Source: Lelliottia sp. JS-SCA-14 (GTDB lineage: Bacteria > Pseudomonadota > Gammaproteobacteria > Enterobacterales > Enterobacteriaceae). Taken from it: a DNA stretch of 64,000 nucleotides. Below the pieces are notes generated by a model, which did not search any database, was not told where the DNA came from, and was given only the letters and a program-made list of their open reading frames with translations. Made by a program: the position numbers and the translations under genes. The stretch lies in assembly GCF_035593345.1 (NCBI RefSeq), contig NZ_CP141606.1:310001-374000 (forward strand). Direction: 5' to 3'. Below, in pieces: positions 13,746 to 23,106 of this stretch; position 1 is the first letter of the stretch; the number at the start of each line of letters is the position of its first letter.

Positions 13746-14705
13746 ATGAAAATGAACAAAAGTCTCGTTGCCCTCTGCCTGACCGCTGGCCTGCTGGCAA
13801 GCGTACCGGCAGTCAGTTTTGCCGATGTCAATTTCGTCCCGCAGAACACCACGGCGGCCCCGGCCATCCCGGCTTCTGCGCTGCAACAGCTGGTCTGGAC
13901 CCCTGTCGACCAGTCTAAAACCCAAAGCACCGATCTTTCTGCCAGCGGCCAACAGCTGAATGTTCCCGGCATTTCCGGTCCGGTCGCGGCCTGGAGTATC
14001 CCGGCGAACATTGGAGAGCTAAACCTGACGCTGACCAGTATCGTCGACAAACAAACGAACGTCTTCGCGCCGAACGTGCTGATTCTGGATCAGAACATGA
14101 CGCCATCGGCGTTCTTCCCGAGCAGCTACTTCACCTATCAGGAACCGGGTGTAATGAGCGCCGATCGCCTGGAAGGGGTGATGCGCCTGACGCCTGCGCT
14201 GGGTCAGCAGAAAATTTATGTGCTGGTCTTCACTACGCCGCAGGATCTCACCCAGACCACGACGCTGGTGGACCCGGCCAAAGCCTACGCCAAAGGCACG
14301 GGCAATGCGGTGCCGGATATTCCGGACCCGAAAGCGCGTCACACCACGGACGGCACCCTGAAACTGAAAGTGAGCACTTCCTCTGCCTCCAGCGTGCTGG
14401 TCGGCCCACTGTTTGGCTCATCCGGCCCTGGCCCTGTGACCGTAGGTAACACCGCCGCTCCGGCTCCGGCCTATGCCGCACCGGTCGCCGCTGCGCCTGC
14501 TGCTGCCCCGGCACCGGCGCCTGCTCCGGCGAAGAAAGCCGAGCCGATGCTTAATGACACCGAAAGTTACTTCAATCGCGCCATCAAAGAGGCAGTTGAT
14601 CGCGGCGATGTAGACAAAGCGCTGAAGCTGCTTGATGAAGCTGAGCGTTTAGGTTCGACCACTGCCCGTTCCACCTTTATCAGCAGTGTAAAAGGCAAGG
14701 GGTGA
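13746..14705 (+). CDS. malM: MalM, periplasmic maltose-operon protein
   Basis: The 319-residue precursor has a signal peptide (about 1-26, ending in VSFAD) and matches E. coli MalM (306 residues), a periplasmic protein of unknown function encoded last in malK-lamB-malM. The extra length is an Ala/Pro-rich linker (about 240-262, many AP repeats) before the conserved C-terminus (EPMLNDTESYF...SSVKGKG). It is presumably coregulated by MalT; no separate promoter was identified. Confidence 0.95.
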   Translation: MKMNKSLVALCLTAGLLASVPAVSFADVNFVPQNTTAAPAIPASALQQLVWTPVDQSKTQSTDLSASGQQLNVPGISGPVAAWSIPANIGELNLTLTSIVDKQTNVFAPNVLILDQNMTPSAFFPSSYFTYQEPGVMSADRLEGVMRLTPALGQQKIYVLVFTTPQDLTQTTTLVDPAKAYAKGTGNAVPDIPDPKARHTTDGTLKLKVSTSSASSVLVGPLFGSSGPGPVTVGNTAAPAPAYAAPVAAAPAAAPAPAPAPAKKAEPMLNDTESYFNRAIKEAVDRGDVDKALKLLDEAERLGSTTARSTFISSVKGKG

Positions 14706-14740
14706 CCGTCTCCCCACAGTGCTGATTTTGTCAGTAGTTT

Positions 14741-14770
14741 AGTGCGCCTGAGTGGGCGCACTTTTTTTTG
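14741..14770 (+). terminator. terminator of the malK-lamB-malM operon
   Basis: The stem AGTGCGCC / GGCGCACT (14741-14748 with about 14754-14761) is followed by eight T. Confidence 0.9.
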
Positions 14771-14887
14771 TGCGGCAAAAAGCTGTTGCACCGCTGTTGC
14801 GATAATGATCGCTAAACCGCGTTTGGCCGCCCCCAATCTGCTTTTCTGCGATACAATAGCCAGACGTTATGTATCGGAGAGTCTGGC

Positions 14888-15385
14888 ATGTCACACCCTG
14901 CGCTAACGCAACTGCGTGCGCTGCGCTATTTTGAACACATCCCCGCGCTTGACCCGGAACAGCTGGACTGGCTGCTGCTGGAAGATTCCATGACGAAACG
15001 CTTTGAGCAGCAGGGGAAAAAAGTCACGGTCACGCTGATTCAGGAAGGCTTTGTCGCGCCTGAAGACGTCGCCAGTGAACTGCCGCTGCTGCCGAAAGAG
15101 GAGCGCTACTGGCTGCGCGAGATTTTACTCTGCGCCGACGGTGAACCCTGGCTTGCCGGGCGGACGGTGGTCCCGGAATCGACCCTGTGCGGCCCGGAAC
15201 TGGCGCTGCAACAGTTGGGTAAAACCCCGCTGGGACGTTATCTTTTCACGTCGTCTGAGCTCACCCGTGATTTTATTGAGATTGGTCGCGATGCAGACCT
15301 GTGGGGACGCCGTTCCCGCCTGCGCTTAAGCGGCAAGCCGCTCATGCTGACAGAACTCTTTTTGCCTGCATCGCCGTTGTACTAA
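14888..15385 (+). CDS. ubiC: chorismate lyase
   Basis: UbiC removes pyruvate from chorismate to give 4-hydroxybenzoate, the first committed step of ubiquinone synthesis. The 165-residue protein matches E. coli UbiC in length and through most of the sequence, including PLGRYLFTS, the DFIEIGRD segment and [15 protein letters not shown] near the C-terminus. It lies 12 bases upstream of ubiA and is cotranscribed with it. Confidence 0.97.
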   Translation: MSHPALTQLRALRYFEHIPALDPEQLDWLLLEDSMTKRFEQQGKKVTVTLIQEGFVAPEDVASELPLLPKEERYWLREILLCADGEPWLAGRTVVPESTLCGPELALQQLGKTPLGRYLFTSSELTRDFIEIGRDADLWGRRSRLRLSGKPLMLTELFLPASPLY

Positions 15386-15397
15386 GAGGATTTGAAA

Positions 15398-16267
15398 ATG
15401 GAGTGGAGTCTGACGCAGGACAAGCTGCTGGCTTTTCACCGCTTGATGCGCACCGATAAACCCATCGGCACTTTTTTGCTGCTGTGGCCAACGCTATGGG
15501 CGCTGTGGGTCGCCACCCCTGGTTTGCCGCCGCTGTGGATCCTGGCGGTGTTTGTGGCCGGCGTCTGGCTGATGCGTGCCGCGGGCTGTGTGGTGAACGA
15601 TTATGCCGACCGCAAATTTGACGGTCACGTGAAACGCACCGCCAACCGCCCGATGCCGAGCGGCCAGGTCTCGGAGAAAGAGGCCCGCACGCTGTTTGTG
15701 GTGCTGGTATTACTCGCTTTCCTGCTGGTCTTAACGCTTAACACGATGACGATTCTGCTCTCGGTGGCGGCGCTGGCGCTGGCGTGGGTTTATCCGTTTA
15801 TGAAGCGCTATACCCATCTGCCGCAGGTGGTGCTGGGCGCGGCCTTCGGCTGGTCGATTCCGATGGCGTTCGCCGCCGTCAGTGAATCTGTACCCTTAAG
15901 CTGCTGGCTGATGTTCCTCGCCAACATCCTGTGGGCGGTGGCGTATGACACCCAGTACGCGATGGTCGACCGCGATGACGATCTGAAAATTGGCATCAAG
16001 TCGACGGCGATTCTGTTTGGTCGTCACGATAAGCTGATCATCGGAATTTTGCAGGTCGCCGTGTTAGGGCTGATGGTGCTGATTGGCTATCTGAACGCCC
16101 TGAACTGGGAGTTTTACTGGTCGGTGCTGGTGGCGGGAATGCTGTTTGTGTATCAGCAGAAGCTGATTGCGAACCGCGAGCGCGAAGCCTGTTTCAAAGC
16201 GTTTTTGAATAATAACTACGTCGGGCTGGTGCTGTTTTTGGGGCTGGCGATGAGTTACTTTGCCTGA
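15398..16267 (+). CDS. ubiA: 4-hydroxybenzoate octaprenyltransferase
   Basis: UbiA attaches the octaprenyl chain to 4-hydroxybenzoate in the inner membrane. The 289-residue protein has about nine membrane helices and both Asp-rich motifs of the family: [11 protein letters not shown] (about 69-79) and DRDDDLKIG (about 191-199), which bind Mg-pyrophosphate. The ATG at 15398 (MEWSLTQDK) is used as in E. coli; a TTG two codons upstream is possible but not needed. AGAGGA precedes the start. Confidence 0.97.
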   Translation: MEWSLTQDKLLAFHRLMRTDKPIGTFLLLWPTLWALWVATPGLPPLWILAVFVAGVWLMRAAGCVVNDYADRKFDGHVKRTANRPMPSGQVSEKEARTLFVVLVLLAFLLVLTLNTMTILLSVAALALAWVYPFMKRYTHLPQVVLGAAFGWSIPMAFAAVSESVPLSCWLMFLANILWAVAYDTQYAMVDRDDDLKIGIKSTAILFGRHDKLIIGILQVAVLGLMVLIGYLNALNWEFYWSVLVAGMLFVYQQKLIANREREACFKAFLNNNYVGLVLFLGLAMSYFA

Positions 16268-16269
16268 AA

Positions 16270-16358
16270 AAAAAGCCCGGTGGCGCTACGCTTACCGGGC
16301 CTACATGTTGTGCTAAATCGTAGGCCGGGTAAGGCGAAGCCGCCACCCGGCTTTTTTA
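16270..16358. repeat. REP/BIME pair between ubiA and plsB
   Basis: Two REP units in opposite orientation (AAGCCCGGTGGCGCTACG...TACCGGGCC and GTAGGCCGGGTAAGGCG...CCACCCGGCTT), with T/A runs at both ends. The convergent ubiA and plsB transcripts probably both end here. Confidence 0.85.
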
Positions 16359-18770
16359 TCACTCGTCCTGCGTCGCACTCTCAATCGTCAAACGAACGTC
16401 AGACGTAATCAACTCCGCCAGCATCTGGTAAACCCGCATCGTCTCTTCAGGTTCCGCATCGCTGATATAGCCTTCATCACGCAACGTCAGCACCAGAGAG
16501 CTAAACACCGCTTTATCGAAGAACTCAGGCGCGTTAATGCCGTGCAGCACGGACAGACGCTGAGCCAGGGTGCGGCTCTCTTTTTCCAGGGTTCCACGGT
16601 TGATGGACGGGTTCGCGCTCAGCAGCCAGAAGGTGATGGCGTAGCGCTGCAGCGTCTCACGCGCACCGGCTGCCAGCAGCTGCAGGGTACGGGAGCGTGA
16701 CGGATTGATATGCAGCTCATCGTCTTTCACCGCGATCAGGCCCTGACGCAACAGCTCGGCGGTCAGTTTATCCAGCTCGACGGCCAGCTCTTCGTTGCTC
16801 CAACTCAGGAACAGCTCAGCTTTCAGCATCGGATAGAGCGTCTCAACGTGACGCAGCAGTTCCTGACGGGAAATGCGGCGGTGCTGAGTGATGATCGCCG
16901 CCATCAGGGACGGCAGCATCAGCATATGAGCGATGTTGTTGCGATAGTAGGTCATCAGCACCGCCTGCTCACGCGGCAGAATGATGATGTCACCGATCGT
17001 ATCTTTCTCGACTTCGAACTTATTCATCTGCAGCGCGTGGTCGATCAGCTGACCGGCGGTCGCAGATGGAACGGTAGAGTCGGCGGAATACGGGACATTA
17101 CGCATAATGTCCAGGTAGCAATCGAGCTGTTCGGTCAGCTGTTCGCGCGTCAGAGAACGTTGACGAGACGCCAGCAGCGCCGTGACGCACAGGTTCATCG
17201 CGTTAGCCGCACCGGCGTTGTTAATACGCACCATCAGATCGGCGGCGATGTTATTCACCGTCGGCGTCAGCCAGGCTGGGCGAATCGCTTCGATTGGATC
17301 GATAGACTCGCGCCACTCGGGAACGTGCTGATTCAGGTAGGTCATCAGCGGCAGCGGTTCGCCAAAGTTGACGTAGCCCTGACCGAGATTGCGCAGCTTG
17401 CTCAGGCCTTTCAGCATCTGAGGCAGGCTCTCTTTCTCTTTGGTCGCGCCGCGCAGCTCTTTGGCGTAAGTGCCCACTTCCATCACGTGCTCGTAACCGA
17501 TGTAGATCGGCACCAGCGTAATAGGGCGCGTACCGCCGCGCAGCATCGCCTGAATGGTCATCGACAGGGTGCCGGTTTTCGGGTCAAGCAGACGGCCCGT
17601 ACGAGAGCGGCCACCTTCGACGAAATACTCAACGGAATAGCCGCGGCTGAACAGCTCGCCCAGATATTCGCGGAACACCGTAGAGTAGAGCTTGTTGCCC
17701 TTGAAGGTACGACGAATAAAGAACGCACCCAGACGGCGGAAAATCGGGCCGGCTGGCCAGAAGTTCAGGTTGATACCGGCGGCGATGTGCGGTGGCACCA
17801 GTCCCTGATGATAAAGGACGTAGGACAGCAGCAGATAGTCCATGTGGCTGCGGTGGCAAGGCACATAGACAATTTCGTGGCCGTCGTGGGCCAGCTGGCG
17901 CACGCGCTCGGCGTTGTGGACGTTAATCCCCTGATAGAGACGGTTCCAGGTGAAGCTCAGGATACGGTCGGAAAGGCGGATCATCTCGTAGGAGAAGTTG
18001 GCCGCAATCTCTTCCATCAGGGCAATCGCGTTCTGCTGGGCTTTCTCGTGAGAGATTTTCTTGCTGCGCGCTTCGTCTTCGACGGCGCGAGCAATGGCTT
18101 TCGAGGCCAGCAGTTTGTTGAACAGATCCTGACGCGCTGGCAGGCGCGGGCCAACGGCCGCCAGACGCTGACGGGCGAAGTGCATACGCGCCACGCGTGC
18201 CAGTTTCTGCGCAATGATCTTATCCGTGCCGTGCTCATCCGCCATGCGGCGCAGCGAAACGGAAGGGGAGAAACGCACAAAGCTGTCGCGCCCCAGCCAT
18301 GAGACGGCAAAGAATTTCTGAATGCCGTTCAGCATGCGCAGCGGCGGATTCTCTTCGCCTTTCTGACGTCCAGGACGACGACCAAACATCACCGACACCG
18401 GCACCATCTGGACATCCAGGCTGGGGTTGCTGCGGTGCAGATCGAGGTAGTCATGGAACAGCTTAATCGACTCTTCTTTCGGCGTGTAATAGGTGAACAC
18501 GCGCGGCCCGCCGTGAATAAACACGTAGCGCGGCAGCAGCGTTCCGTCGACCTCAAGGGGTTCGAGCGGATCGGGTAAGTCGTGCGCCAGACACTGGGCG
18601 CGCAGCGTCAGTAAGTCTGCCTTCGAGTTATAAGGCAAAACGTACATAATTGGGCGCGAGGTATCGAGCCCTAATTCCAGCGCGGGTTCCGCCGGGATAG
18701 ACTTACTTTTTACCAGGACGCTTAATGGTAAATTAAGTAATTTGTAGTAAATTCGTGGCCAGCCGGACAT
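16359..18770 (-). CDS. plsB: glycerol-3-phosphate 1-O-acyltransferase
   Basis: PlsB is the inner-membrane enzyme that acylates glycerol 3-phosphate with acyl-CoA or acyl-ACP, the first step of phospholipid synthesis. The 803-residue protein holds the acyltransferase motifs [10 protein letters not shown] (HX4D, His about 306) and [10 protein letters not shown], close to E. coli PlsB (807). The ATG at 18770 ([10 protein letters not shown]) is chosen because it matches the family; 21 extra upstream residues are possible but unlikely. It is divergent from dgkA. A 530-codon antisense open frame within it is a composition artefact. Confidence 0.97.
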   Translation of the reverse strand: MSGWPRIYYKLLNLPLSVLVKSKSIPAEPALELGLDTSRPIMYVLPYNSKADLLTLRAQCLAHDLPDPLEPLEVDGTLLPRYVFIHGGPRVFTYYTPKEESIKLFHDYLDLHRSNPSLDVQMVPVSVMFGRRPGRQKGEENPPLRMLNGIQKFFAVSWLGRDSFVRFSPSVSLRRMADEHGTDKIIAQKLARVARMHFARQRLAAVGPRLPARQDLFNKLLASKAIARAVEDEARSKKISHEKAQQNAIALMEEIAANFSYEMIRLSDRILSFTWNRLYQGINVHNAERVRQLAHDGHEIVYVPCHRSHMDYLLLSYVLYHQGLVPPHIAAGINLNFWPAGPIFRRLGAFFIRRTFKGNKLYSTVFREYLGELFSRGYSVEYFVEGGRSRTGRLLDPKTGTLSMTIQAMLRGGTRPITLVPIYIGYEHVMEVGTYAKELRGATKEKESLPQMLKGLSKLRNLGQGYVNFGEPLPLMTYLNQHVPEWRESIDPIEAIRPAWLTPTVNNIAADLMVRINNAGAANAMNLCVTALLASRQRSLTREQLTEQLDCYLDIMRNVPYSADSTVPSATAGQLIDHALQMNKFEVEKDTIGDIIILPREQAVLMTYYRNNIAHMLMLPSLMAAIITQHRRISRQELLRHVETLYPMLKAELFLSWSNEELAVELDKLTAELLRQGLIAVKDDELHINPSRSRTLQLLAAGARETLQRYAITFWLLSANPSINRGTLEKESRTLAQRLSVLHGINAPEFFDKAVFSSLVLTLRDEGYISDAEPEETMRVYQMLAELITSDVRLTIESATQDE

Positions 18771-18924
18771 AAACGATGTAAAGCCTCTGGTTAATAATGC
18801 AAATGCGGCGCAAGGATAACAGAAAGCGCGCAAAATTTCTGTTGTTACCGGTCATACTTCAGGCTGCATGGCAATGCGCTACAGCTATAGTTACTGACGC
18901 TAAATCTAAGAAAAGGTTCTTTTA

Positions 18925-19293
18925 ATGGCCAATAATACCACTGGGTTAACCCGAATCATCAAAGCTGCCGGATATTCATGGAAAGGTTTCCGCGCCGCAT
19001 GGATCAATGAAGCTGCTTTTCGCCAGGAGGGGGTTGCCGCCGTCGTCGCGGTAATCATCGCCTGTTTCCTCGATGTTGATCCTATTACCCGCGTGCTTCT
19101 CATTGGTTCAGTCCTTCTGGTGATGATAGTGGAAATTCTGAACAGTGCTATCGAAGCGGTGGTGGATCGCATCGGGTCTGATTTCCACGAACTCTCGGGC
19201 CGCGCAAAAGATATGGGCTCTGCCGCTGTGCTGCTGGCGATTATCATCGCTGCCATCACCTGGATCACGCTTCTTTGGTCACATTTTCGATAA
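18925..19293 (+). CDS. dgkA: diacylglycerol kinase
   Basis: DgkA phosphorylates diacylglycerol, recycling the by-product of membrane-derived oligosaccharide and LPS decoration. The 122-residue protein has three membrane helices, and the signature EILNSAIEAVVDRIG carries the catalytic and metal-binding glutamates (about 69 and 76). Size and sequence match E. coli DgkA. It stands divergent from plsB and upstream of lexA, as in E. coli. Confidence 0.97.
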   Translation: MANNTTGLTRIIKAAGYSWKGFRAAWINEAAFRQEGVAAVVAVIIACFLDVDPITRVLLIGSVLLVMIVEILNSAIEAVVDRIGSDFHELSGRAKDMGSAAVLLAIIIAAITWITLLWSHFR

Positions 19294-19357
19294 GCCTTCA
19301 GGAATCGAATAAGTCTCTGGTTTTTTGTGCAGTTTTTGATTCCAAAATCACCTTTGA

Positions 19358-19394
19358 CTGTATATACTCACAGCATAACTGTATATACACCCAG
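19358..19394 (+). promoter_or_regulatory. tandem LexA (SOS) boxes of lexA
   Basis: Two 16-bp operators, CTGTATATACTCACAG (19358-19373) and CTGTATATACACCCAG (19379-19394), lie 21 bp apart centre to centre, just upstream of the lexA ribosome site. This is the E. coli autoregulatory layout. Confidence 0.95.
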
Positions 19395-19402
19395 GGGGCG
19401 GA

Positions 19403-20011
19403 ATGAAAGCGTTAACGGCCAGACAGCAAGAGGTGTTCGATCTTATTCGGGATCACATCAGCCAGACGGGAATGCCACCAACGCGTGCGGAAATCGCGCA
19501 GCGTCTGGGCTTCCGTTCTCCAAATGCCGCTGAAGAGCACCTCAAAGCGCTGGCGCGTAAAGGCGTCCTTGAGATTGTTTCGGGTGCGTCACGCGGCATT
19601 CGCCTGCTGGTGGAAGAAGAAGAGGGTCTGCCACTGGTGGGCCGTGTCGCAGCAGGTGAGCCTCTGCTGGCACAGCAACACATTGAAGGGCATTATCAGG
19701 TCGATCCGGCGATGTTCAAACCCAGTGCCGATTTCCTGCTGCGCGTCAGCGGGATGTCCATGAAAGACATCGGCATTCTGGACGGCGATCTGCTGGCAGT
19801 TCACAAAACCCAGGATGTGCGTAACGGCCAGGTTGTGGTTGCGCGCATCGACGACGAAGTGACCGTGAAACGCCTGAAAAAACAGGGCAACACGGTACAG
19901 CTGCTGCCAGAAAACAGCGAGTTCTCCCCGATTGTGGTCGATCTCCGCGAACAGTCTTTCTCCATCGAAGGTCTGGCTGTGGGCGTGATCCGCAACGGCG
20001 AATGGCTGTAA
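19403..20011 (+). CDS. lexA: SOS repressor LexA
   Basis: LexA represses the SOS regulon and self-cleaves when stimulated by RecA filaments. The 202-residue protein (same length as E. coli) has an N-terminal winged helix, the Ala84-Gly85 cleavage site in RVAAGEPLL, and the Ser119 (GMSMKDIG) and Lys156 (VTVKRL) dyad of the S24 peptidase domain. A purine-rich site overlaps the end of the second LexA box, so repressor binding would also cover the region just before the start. dinF follows in the same direction. Confidence 0.98.
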   Translation: MKALTARQQEVFDLIRDHISQTGMPPTRAEIAQRLGFRSPNAAEEHLKALARKGVLEIVSGASRGIRLLVEEEEGLPLVGRVAAGEPLLAQQHIEGHYQVDPAMFKPSADFLLRVSGMSMKDIGILDGDLLAVHKTQDVRNGQVVVARIDDEVTVKRLKKQGNTVQLLPENSEFSPIVVDLREQSFSIEGLAVGVIRNGEWL

Positions 20012-20077
20012 TGTCTCTCTGACAGGCTGCGGTCTTTCCGCAGCCTGACTGTCTCTTATCTTTCCCGGTACTTTCTC

Positions 20078-21397
20078 ATGTCTCTGCTGACTCCCTCAGA
20101 CAAGGCATTGTGGCGTCTCGCGCTGCCGATGATTTTCTCCAATATCACCGTTCCCCTGCTCGGGCTGGTCGATACGGCGGTGATTGGCCATCTGGATTCC
20201 CCTGTTTATCTCGGCGGCGTGGCCATCGGCGCAACGGCGACCAGCTTCCTCTTTATGCTGCTGCTCTTTTTACGTATGAGCACCACCGGGCTGACGGCCC
20301 AGGCGTTTGGCGCTAAAGATCCGGTTCGTCTGGCTCGTGCGCTGGTCCAGCCACTGATCCTCGCGCTCGGCGCAGGGCTGCTGATTGTTTTGCTGCGTAC
20401 GCCGCTAATCGATCTGGCTCTACACGTCGTCGGCGGTAGTGAAGCCGTGCTCGAACAGGCGCGACGGTTCCTTGAAATCCGCTGGCTCAGCGCCCCGGCG
20501 TCGCTGGCTAACCTCGTTTTGCTCGGCTGGCTGCTCGGCGTACAGTACGCCCGCGCGCCGGTGATCCTGCTGGTGGTGGGAAACCTGCTCAATATCGTGC
20601 TCGATCTGTGGCTGGTGATGGGCCTGCACATGAACGTGCAGGGGGCCGCGCTGGCGACGGTTGTCGCGGAATACGGCACCTTCTTCATCGGCCTGTGGAT
20701 GGTGAAACGCGTGCTGGCGATGCGTGGCATCACACTCGCGATGCTGAAAACCGCGTGGCACGGCAATATCCGCAAACTGCTGGCGCTTAACCGCGACATC
20801 ATGCTCCGCTCGCTGCTGCTGCAACTCTGCTTTGGCGCGCTGACGGTATTCGGCGCGCGGCTCGGGCCGGAGATCGTGGCGGTGAACGCGGTCCTCATGA
20901 CCCTGCTGACCTTCACCGCCTACGCGCTGGACGGGTTTGCCTATGCGGTTGAAGCCCATTCAGGGCAGGCGTACGGTGCGCGCGAAACGGGGCAGTTGCA
21001 GGAGGTGTGGCGGGCGGCCTGTCGGCAGTCGGGCCTGGTGGCGCTAAGCTTTGCGCTCGTCTACGCTTTGTTCGGAACGAATATTGTGGCGCTCTTAACC
21101 TCGCTGCCTGAGCTGCGCGAGCTGGCAAATCACTACATTCTCTGGCAGGTCGTTTTACCGGTGGTGGGGGTGTGGTGCTATCTGCTCGACGGCATGTTTA
21201 TCGGTGCGACGCGCGGGGCCGAGATGCGCAACAGCATGGCGGTCGCGGCGGCCGGTTTTGCCCTGACGCTTTTCACGCTGCCCTGGCTTGGCAATCACGG
21301 TTTGTGGCTGGCCCTGGCGGTGTTCCTCGCTCTGCGCGGCCTCTCTCTGGCGGTGATCTGGCGGCGCCACTGGCGCAACAATACCTGGTTTGCGTAG
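20078..21397 (+). CDS. dinF: DinF, MATE-family efflux protein
   Basis: The 439-residue protein has about 12 membrane helices and is a close match to E. coli DinF, a MATE-family Na+/H+-coupled exporter induced by DNA damage through read-through from lexA. Reported substrates in E. coli include bile salts and oxidants; the natural substrate is uncertain. It lies 66 bases after lexA with no terminator between them. Confidence 0.95.
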   Translation: MSLLTPSDKALWRLALPMIFSNITVPLLGLVDTAVIGHLDSPVYLGGVAIGATATSFLFMLLLFLRMSTTGLTAQAFGAKDPVRLARALVQPLILALGAGLLIVLLRTPLIDLALHVVGGSEAVLEQARRFLEIRWLSAPASLANLVLLGWLLGVQYARAPVILLVVGNLLNIVLDLWLVMGLHMNVQGAALATVVAEYGTFFIGLWMVKRVLAMRGITLAMLKTAWHGNIRKLLALNRDIMLRSLLLQLCFGALTVFGARLGPEIVAVNAVLMTLLTFTAYALDGFAYAVEAHSGQAYGARETGQLQEVWRAACRQSGLVALSFALVYALFGTNIVALLTSLPELRELANHYILWQVVLPVVGVWCYLLDGMFIGATRGAEMRNSMAVAAAGFALTLFTLPWLGNHGLWLALAVFLALRGLSLAVIWRRHWRNNTWFA

Positions 21398-21542
21398 TGG
21401 CTTCGTTTGACGAAATGGTTAAAGATTCTGAATCTCTCAACGTCTGCCAAATCCTTATCTACAATTAATATCACGTCCAGCAGAAATGAACGTAACGGAC
21501 GACACGAATTTTACGTGATAACCGAACGATGAGGATATGATT

Positions 21543-21752
21543 ATGAATAAAGACGAAATCGGCGGTAACTGGAAACAGTTCAAAGGTAAAGCGAAAGAAC
21601 AGTGGGGTAAACTGACCGATGATGACGTGACCGTCATTGAAGGTAAACGCGAACAGCTGGTCGGTAAGATTCAGGAACGTTACGGCTACGCGAAAGATCA
21701 GGCGGAAAAAGAGGTCGTTGACTGGGAAAAACGCAACGACTACCGCTGGTAA
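21543..21752 (+). CDS. yjbJ: YjbJ, CsbD-family stress protein
   Basis: This 69-residue hydrophilic, charged protein (MNKDEIGGNWKQFKGKAKEQ) matches E. coli YjbJ, an abundant member of the CsbD family linked to general (RpoS) stress; biochemical function is unknown. The second ATG (21543) matches the family start and is preceded by GAGGATATG. A strong terminator follows. Confidence 0.95.
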   Translation: MNKDEIGGNWKQFKGKAKEQWGKLTDDDVTVIEGKREQLVGKIQERYGYAKDQAEKEVVDWEKRNDYRW

Positions 21753-21787
21753 CAGAGTTCTACCCGTTGTACACGGAAGTACAATCC

Positions 21788-21822
21788 CTGAGGGCGGCTT
21801 AACAGCCGCCCGCTTTGTTTTT
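21788..21822 (+). terminator. terminator of yjbJ
   Basis: The stem GGGCGGC / GCCGCCC (about 21792-21811) is followed by a T-rich stretch. It ends yjbJ just before the convergent zur stop codon. Confidence 0.8.
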
Positions 21823-22336
21823 AGCGCGGTTTTTTCTTCACTAAAATGGAGTGATCGTGCTGGCACTCGCCCTGATGGCGACAGGCTTCCACTTCGACAC
21901 ACGCCGAGCACAACCCGTGCGCTTCAATCACGTTATGGCGCAGGGCAAAGCCCATTTTCGCCGCCAGCGAATGCATGATGTCTTCCACGCCTTCCGCCCC
22001 TTCTTCTTTGACCGCACCGCAGCGATCGCAGATAAACATGGCTGAAGTGTGCGTTGGCTGATCGAACAGATGGCACAGCACATAACTGTTTGTCGACTCA
22101 ACCTTATGCACAAACCCTTGTTCCAGCAGGAAATCCAGCGCACGATAGACCGTTGGCGGTTTCGCCTGGGGCTCGCTTTCGCGCAGCAGGTCGAGCAGAT
22201 CGTAGGCGCTGATGGCACCGCGCTGCAGGCTCATCAGACGTAACACTTCAAGGCGCTGCGGGGTCAGGCGCACATTGCGTTCAGCGCAGAGCTTTTCAGC
22301 TTGCGCCAGCAGATCTTGCATCGTGGTCTTGTCCAT
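21821..22336 (-). CDS. zur: zinc uptake regulator Zur
   Basis: Zur is the Fur-family repressor that shuts off zinc import genes when zinc is plentiful. The 171-residue protein has an N-terminal winged helix (RLTPQRLEVLRLM) and the structural zinc cysteines in CDRCGAV and CSACVEVEACRH near the C-terminus. It matches E. coli Zur in length. The ATG at 22336 (MDKTTMQDLL) is used; a frame open 45 codons further upstream is not family-like. It is divergent from the cupin gene. Confidence 0.96.
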   Translation of the reverse strand: MDKTTMQDLLAQAEKLCAERNVRLTPQRLEVLRLMSLQRGAISAYDLLDLLRESEPQAKPPTVYRALDFLLEQGFVHKVESTNSYVLCHLFDQPTHTSAMFICDRCGAVKEEGAEGVEDIMHSLAAKMGFALRHNVIEAHGLCSACVEVEACRHQGECQHDHSILVKKKPR

Positions 22337-22451
22337 GTCGCACCTCGGAGTATGGAGTCTGGAAACCCTCACTTTACCATGTTCTGCTGAAAACGCCGAG
22401 ATCCGCCACGGTGTGCTATACCTGACGCATCGAAACAAGGGAATAAACAGA

Positions 22452-22940
22452 ATGAAAAGACCTGACTGCATCCGACACTGGCGCGACGTCGAAGGTGCCG
22501 ACGATTCGACTTACCCGGACAGTGACGAACTCTTCGCTATCGGCGCGCCGCTGGCCCGAAAACTGGGGCTGGGGCGGATCGGTATTCACCATGAACGCCT
22601 GCCGCCGGGCCGTCGCACTTCCTATCCCCACGCCGAAAGCGACGAAGAGGAGTTTATCTTCGTGATTGAAGGGCATCCGCAGGCATGGATTAACGGTTAT
22701 TTATGGAAACTTGAGCCGGGCGACAGCGTCGGTTTTCCGGCCGGAACCGGGGTCTGCCACACCTTTATCAACAACACCGAGGAAGAGGTTCGGCTGCTGG
22801 TCGTGGGTGAGGCGAACAAAAAACACAACCGCATCTATTACCCGCTCAATCCGGTGTATGCCGCCACCCGAGAGGACCGCTGGGTGGACCATCCCCCGCA
22901 GTTTTTTGGCCCGCACGACGGAAAACCTGGGCGAAAATAA
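22452..22940 (+). CDS. cupin-domain protein beside zur
   Basis: The 162-residue protein is a single-domain cupin: the first motif is around GIHHERLPPGRRTSYPHAESDEEEFIFV (about 37-64, with metal-ligand type His and Glu) and the second around DSVGFPAGTGVCHTFINN (about 94-111, His at the expected ligand site). Substrate is unknown; families of this type include sugar-nucleotide isomerase-like and dioxygenase-like proteins. It is not present at this place in E. coli K-12, where yjbL/yjbM lie near zur. Start ATG 22452 follows AAACAGA. Its spacing from zur suggests a shared divergent promoter region, but zinc control is only a guess. Confidence 0.85.
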   Translation: MKRPDCIRHWRDVEGADDSTYPDSDELFAIGAPLARKLGLGRIGIHHERLPPGRRTSYPHAESDEEEFIFVIEGHPQAWINGYLWKLEPGDSVGFPAGTGVCHTFINNTEEEVRLLVVGEANKKHNRIYYPLNPVYAATREDRWVDHPPQFFGPHDGKPGRK

Positions 22941-23106
22941 TTTCCTCTTCTATAAATATTGAGGGCCGTCACAAATTACAACAGGCCAACCGGAAGATTT
23001 AACTTAAGGAAATAGCGTGTCTTTTTGATGTTATTCACAGCAATAGTTCGTCCCTGTTTAAGAGATAACAGGGTTGTTAAATAACAGACTATAAAACGAG
23101 CATACT

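Noticed and set aside
16710..18302. A 530-codon open frame antisense to plsB
   Set aside because: plsB is a full-length, highly conserved gene on the other strand; the antisense frame is a by-product of its codon use and has no family resemblance.
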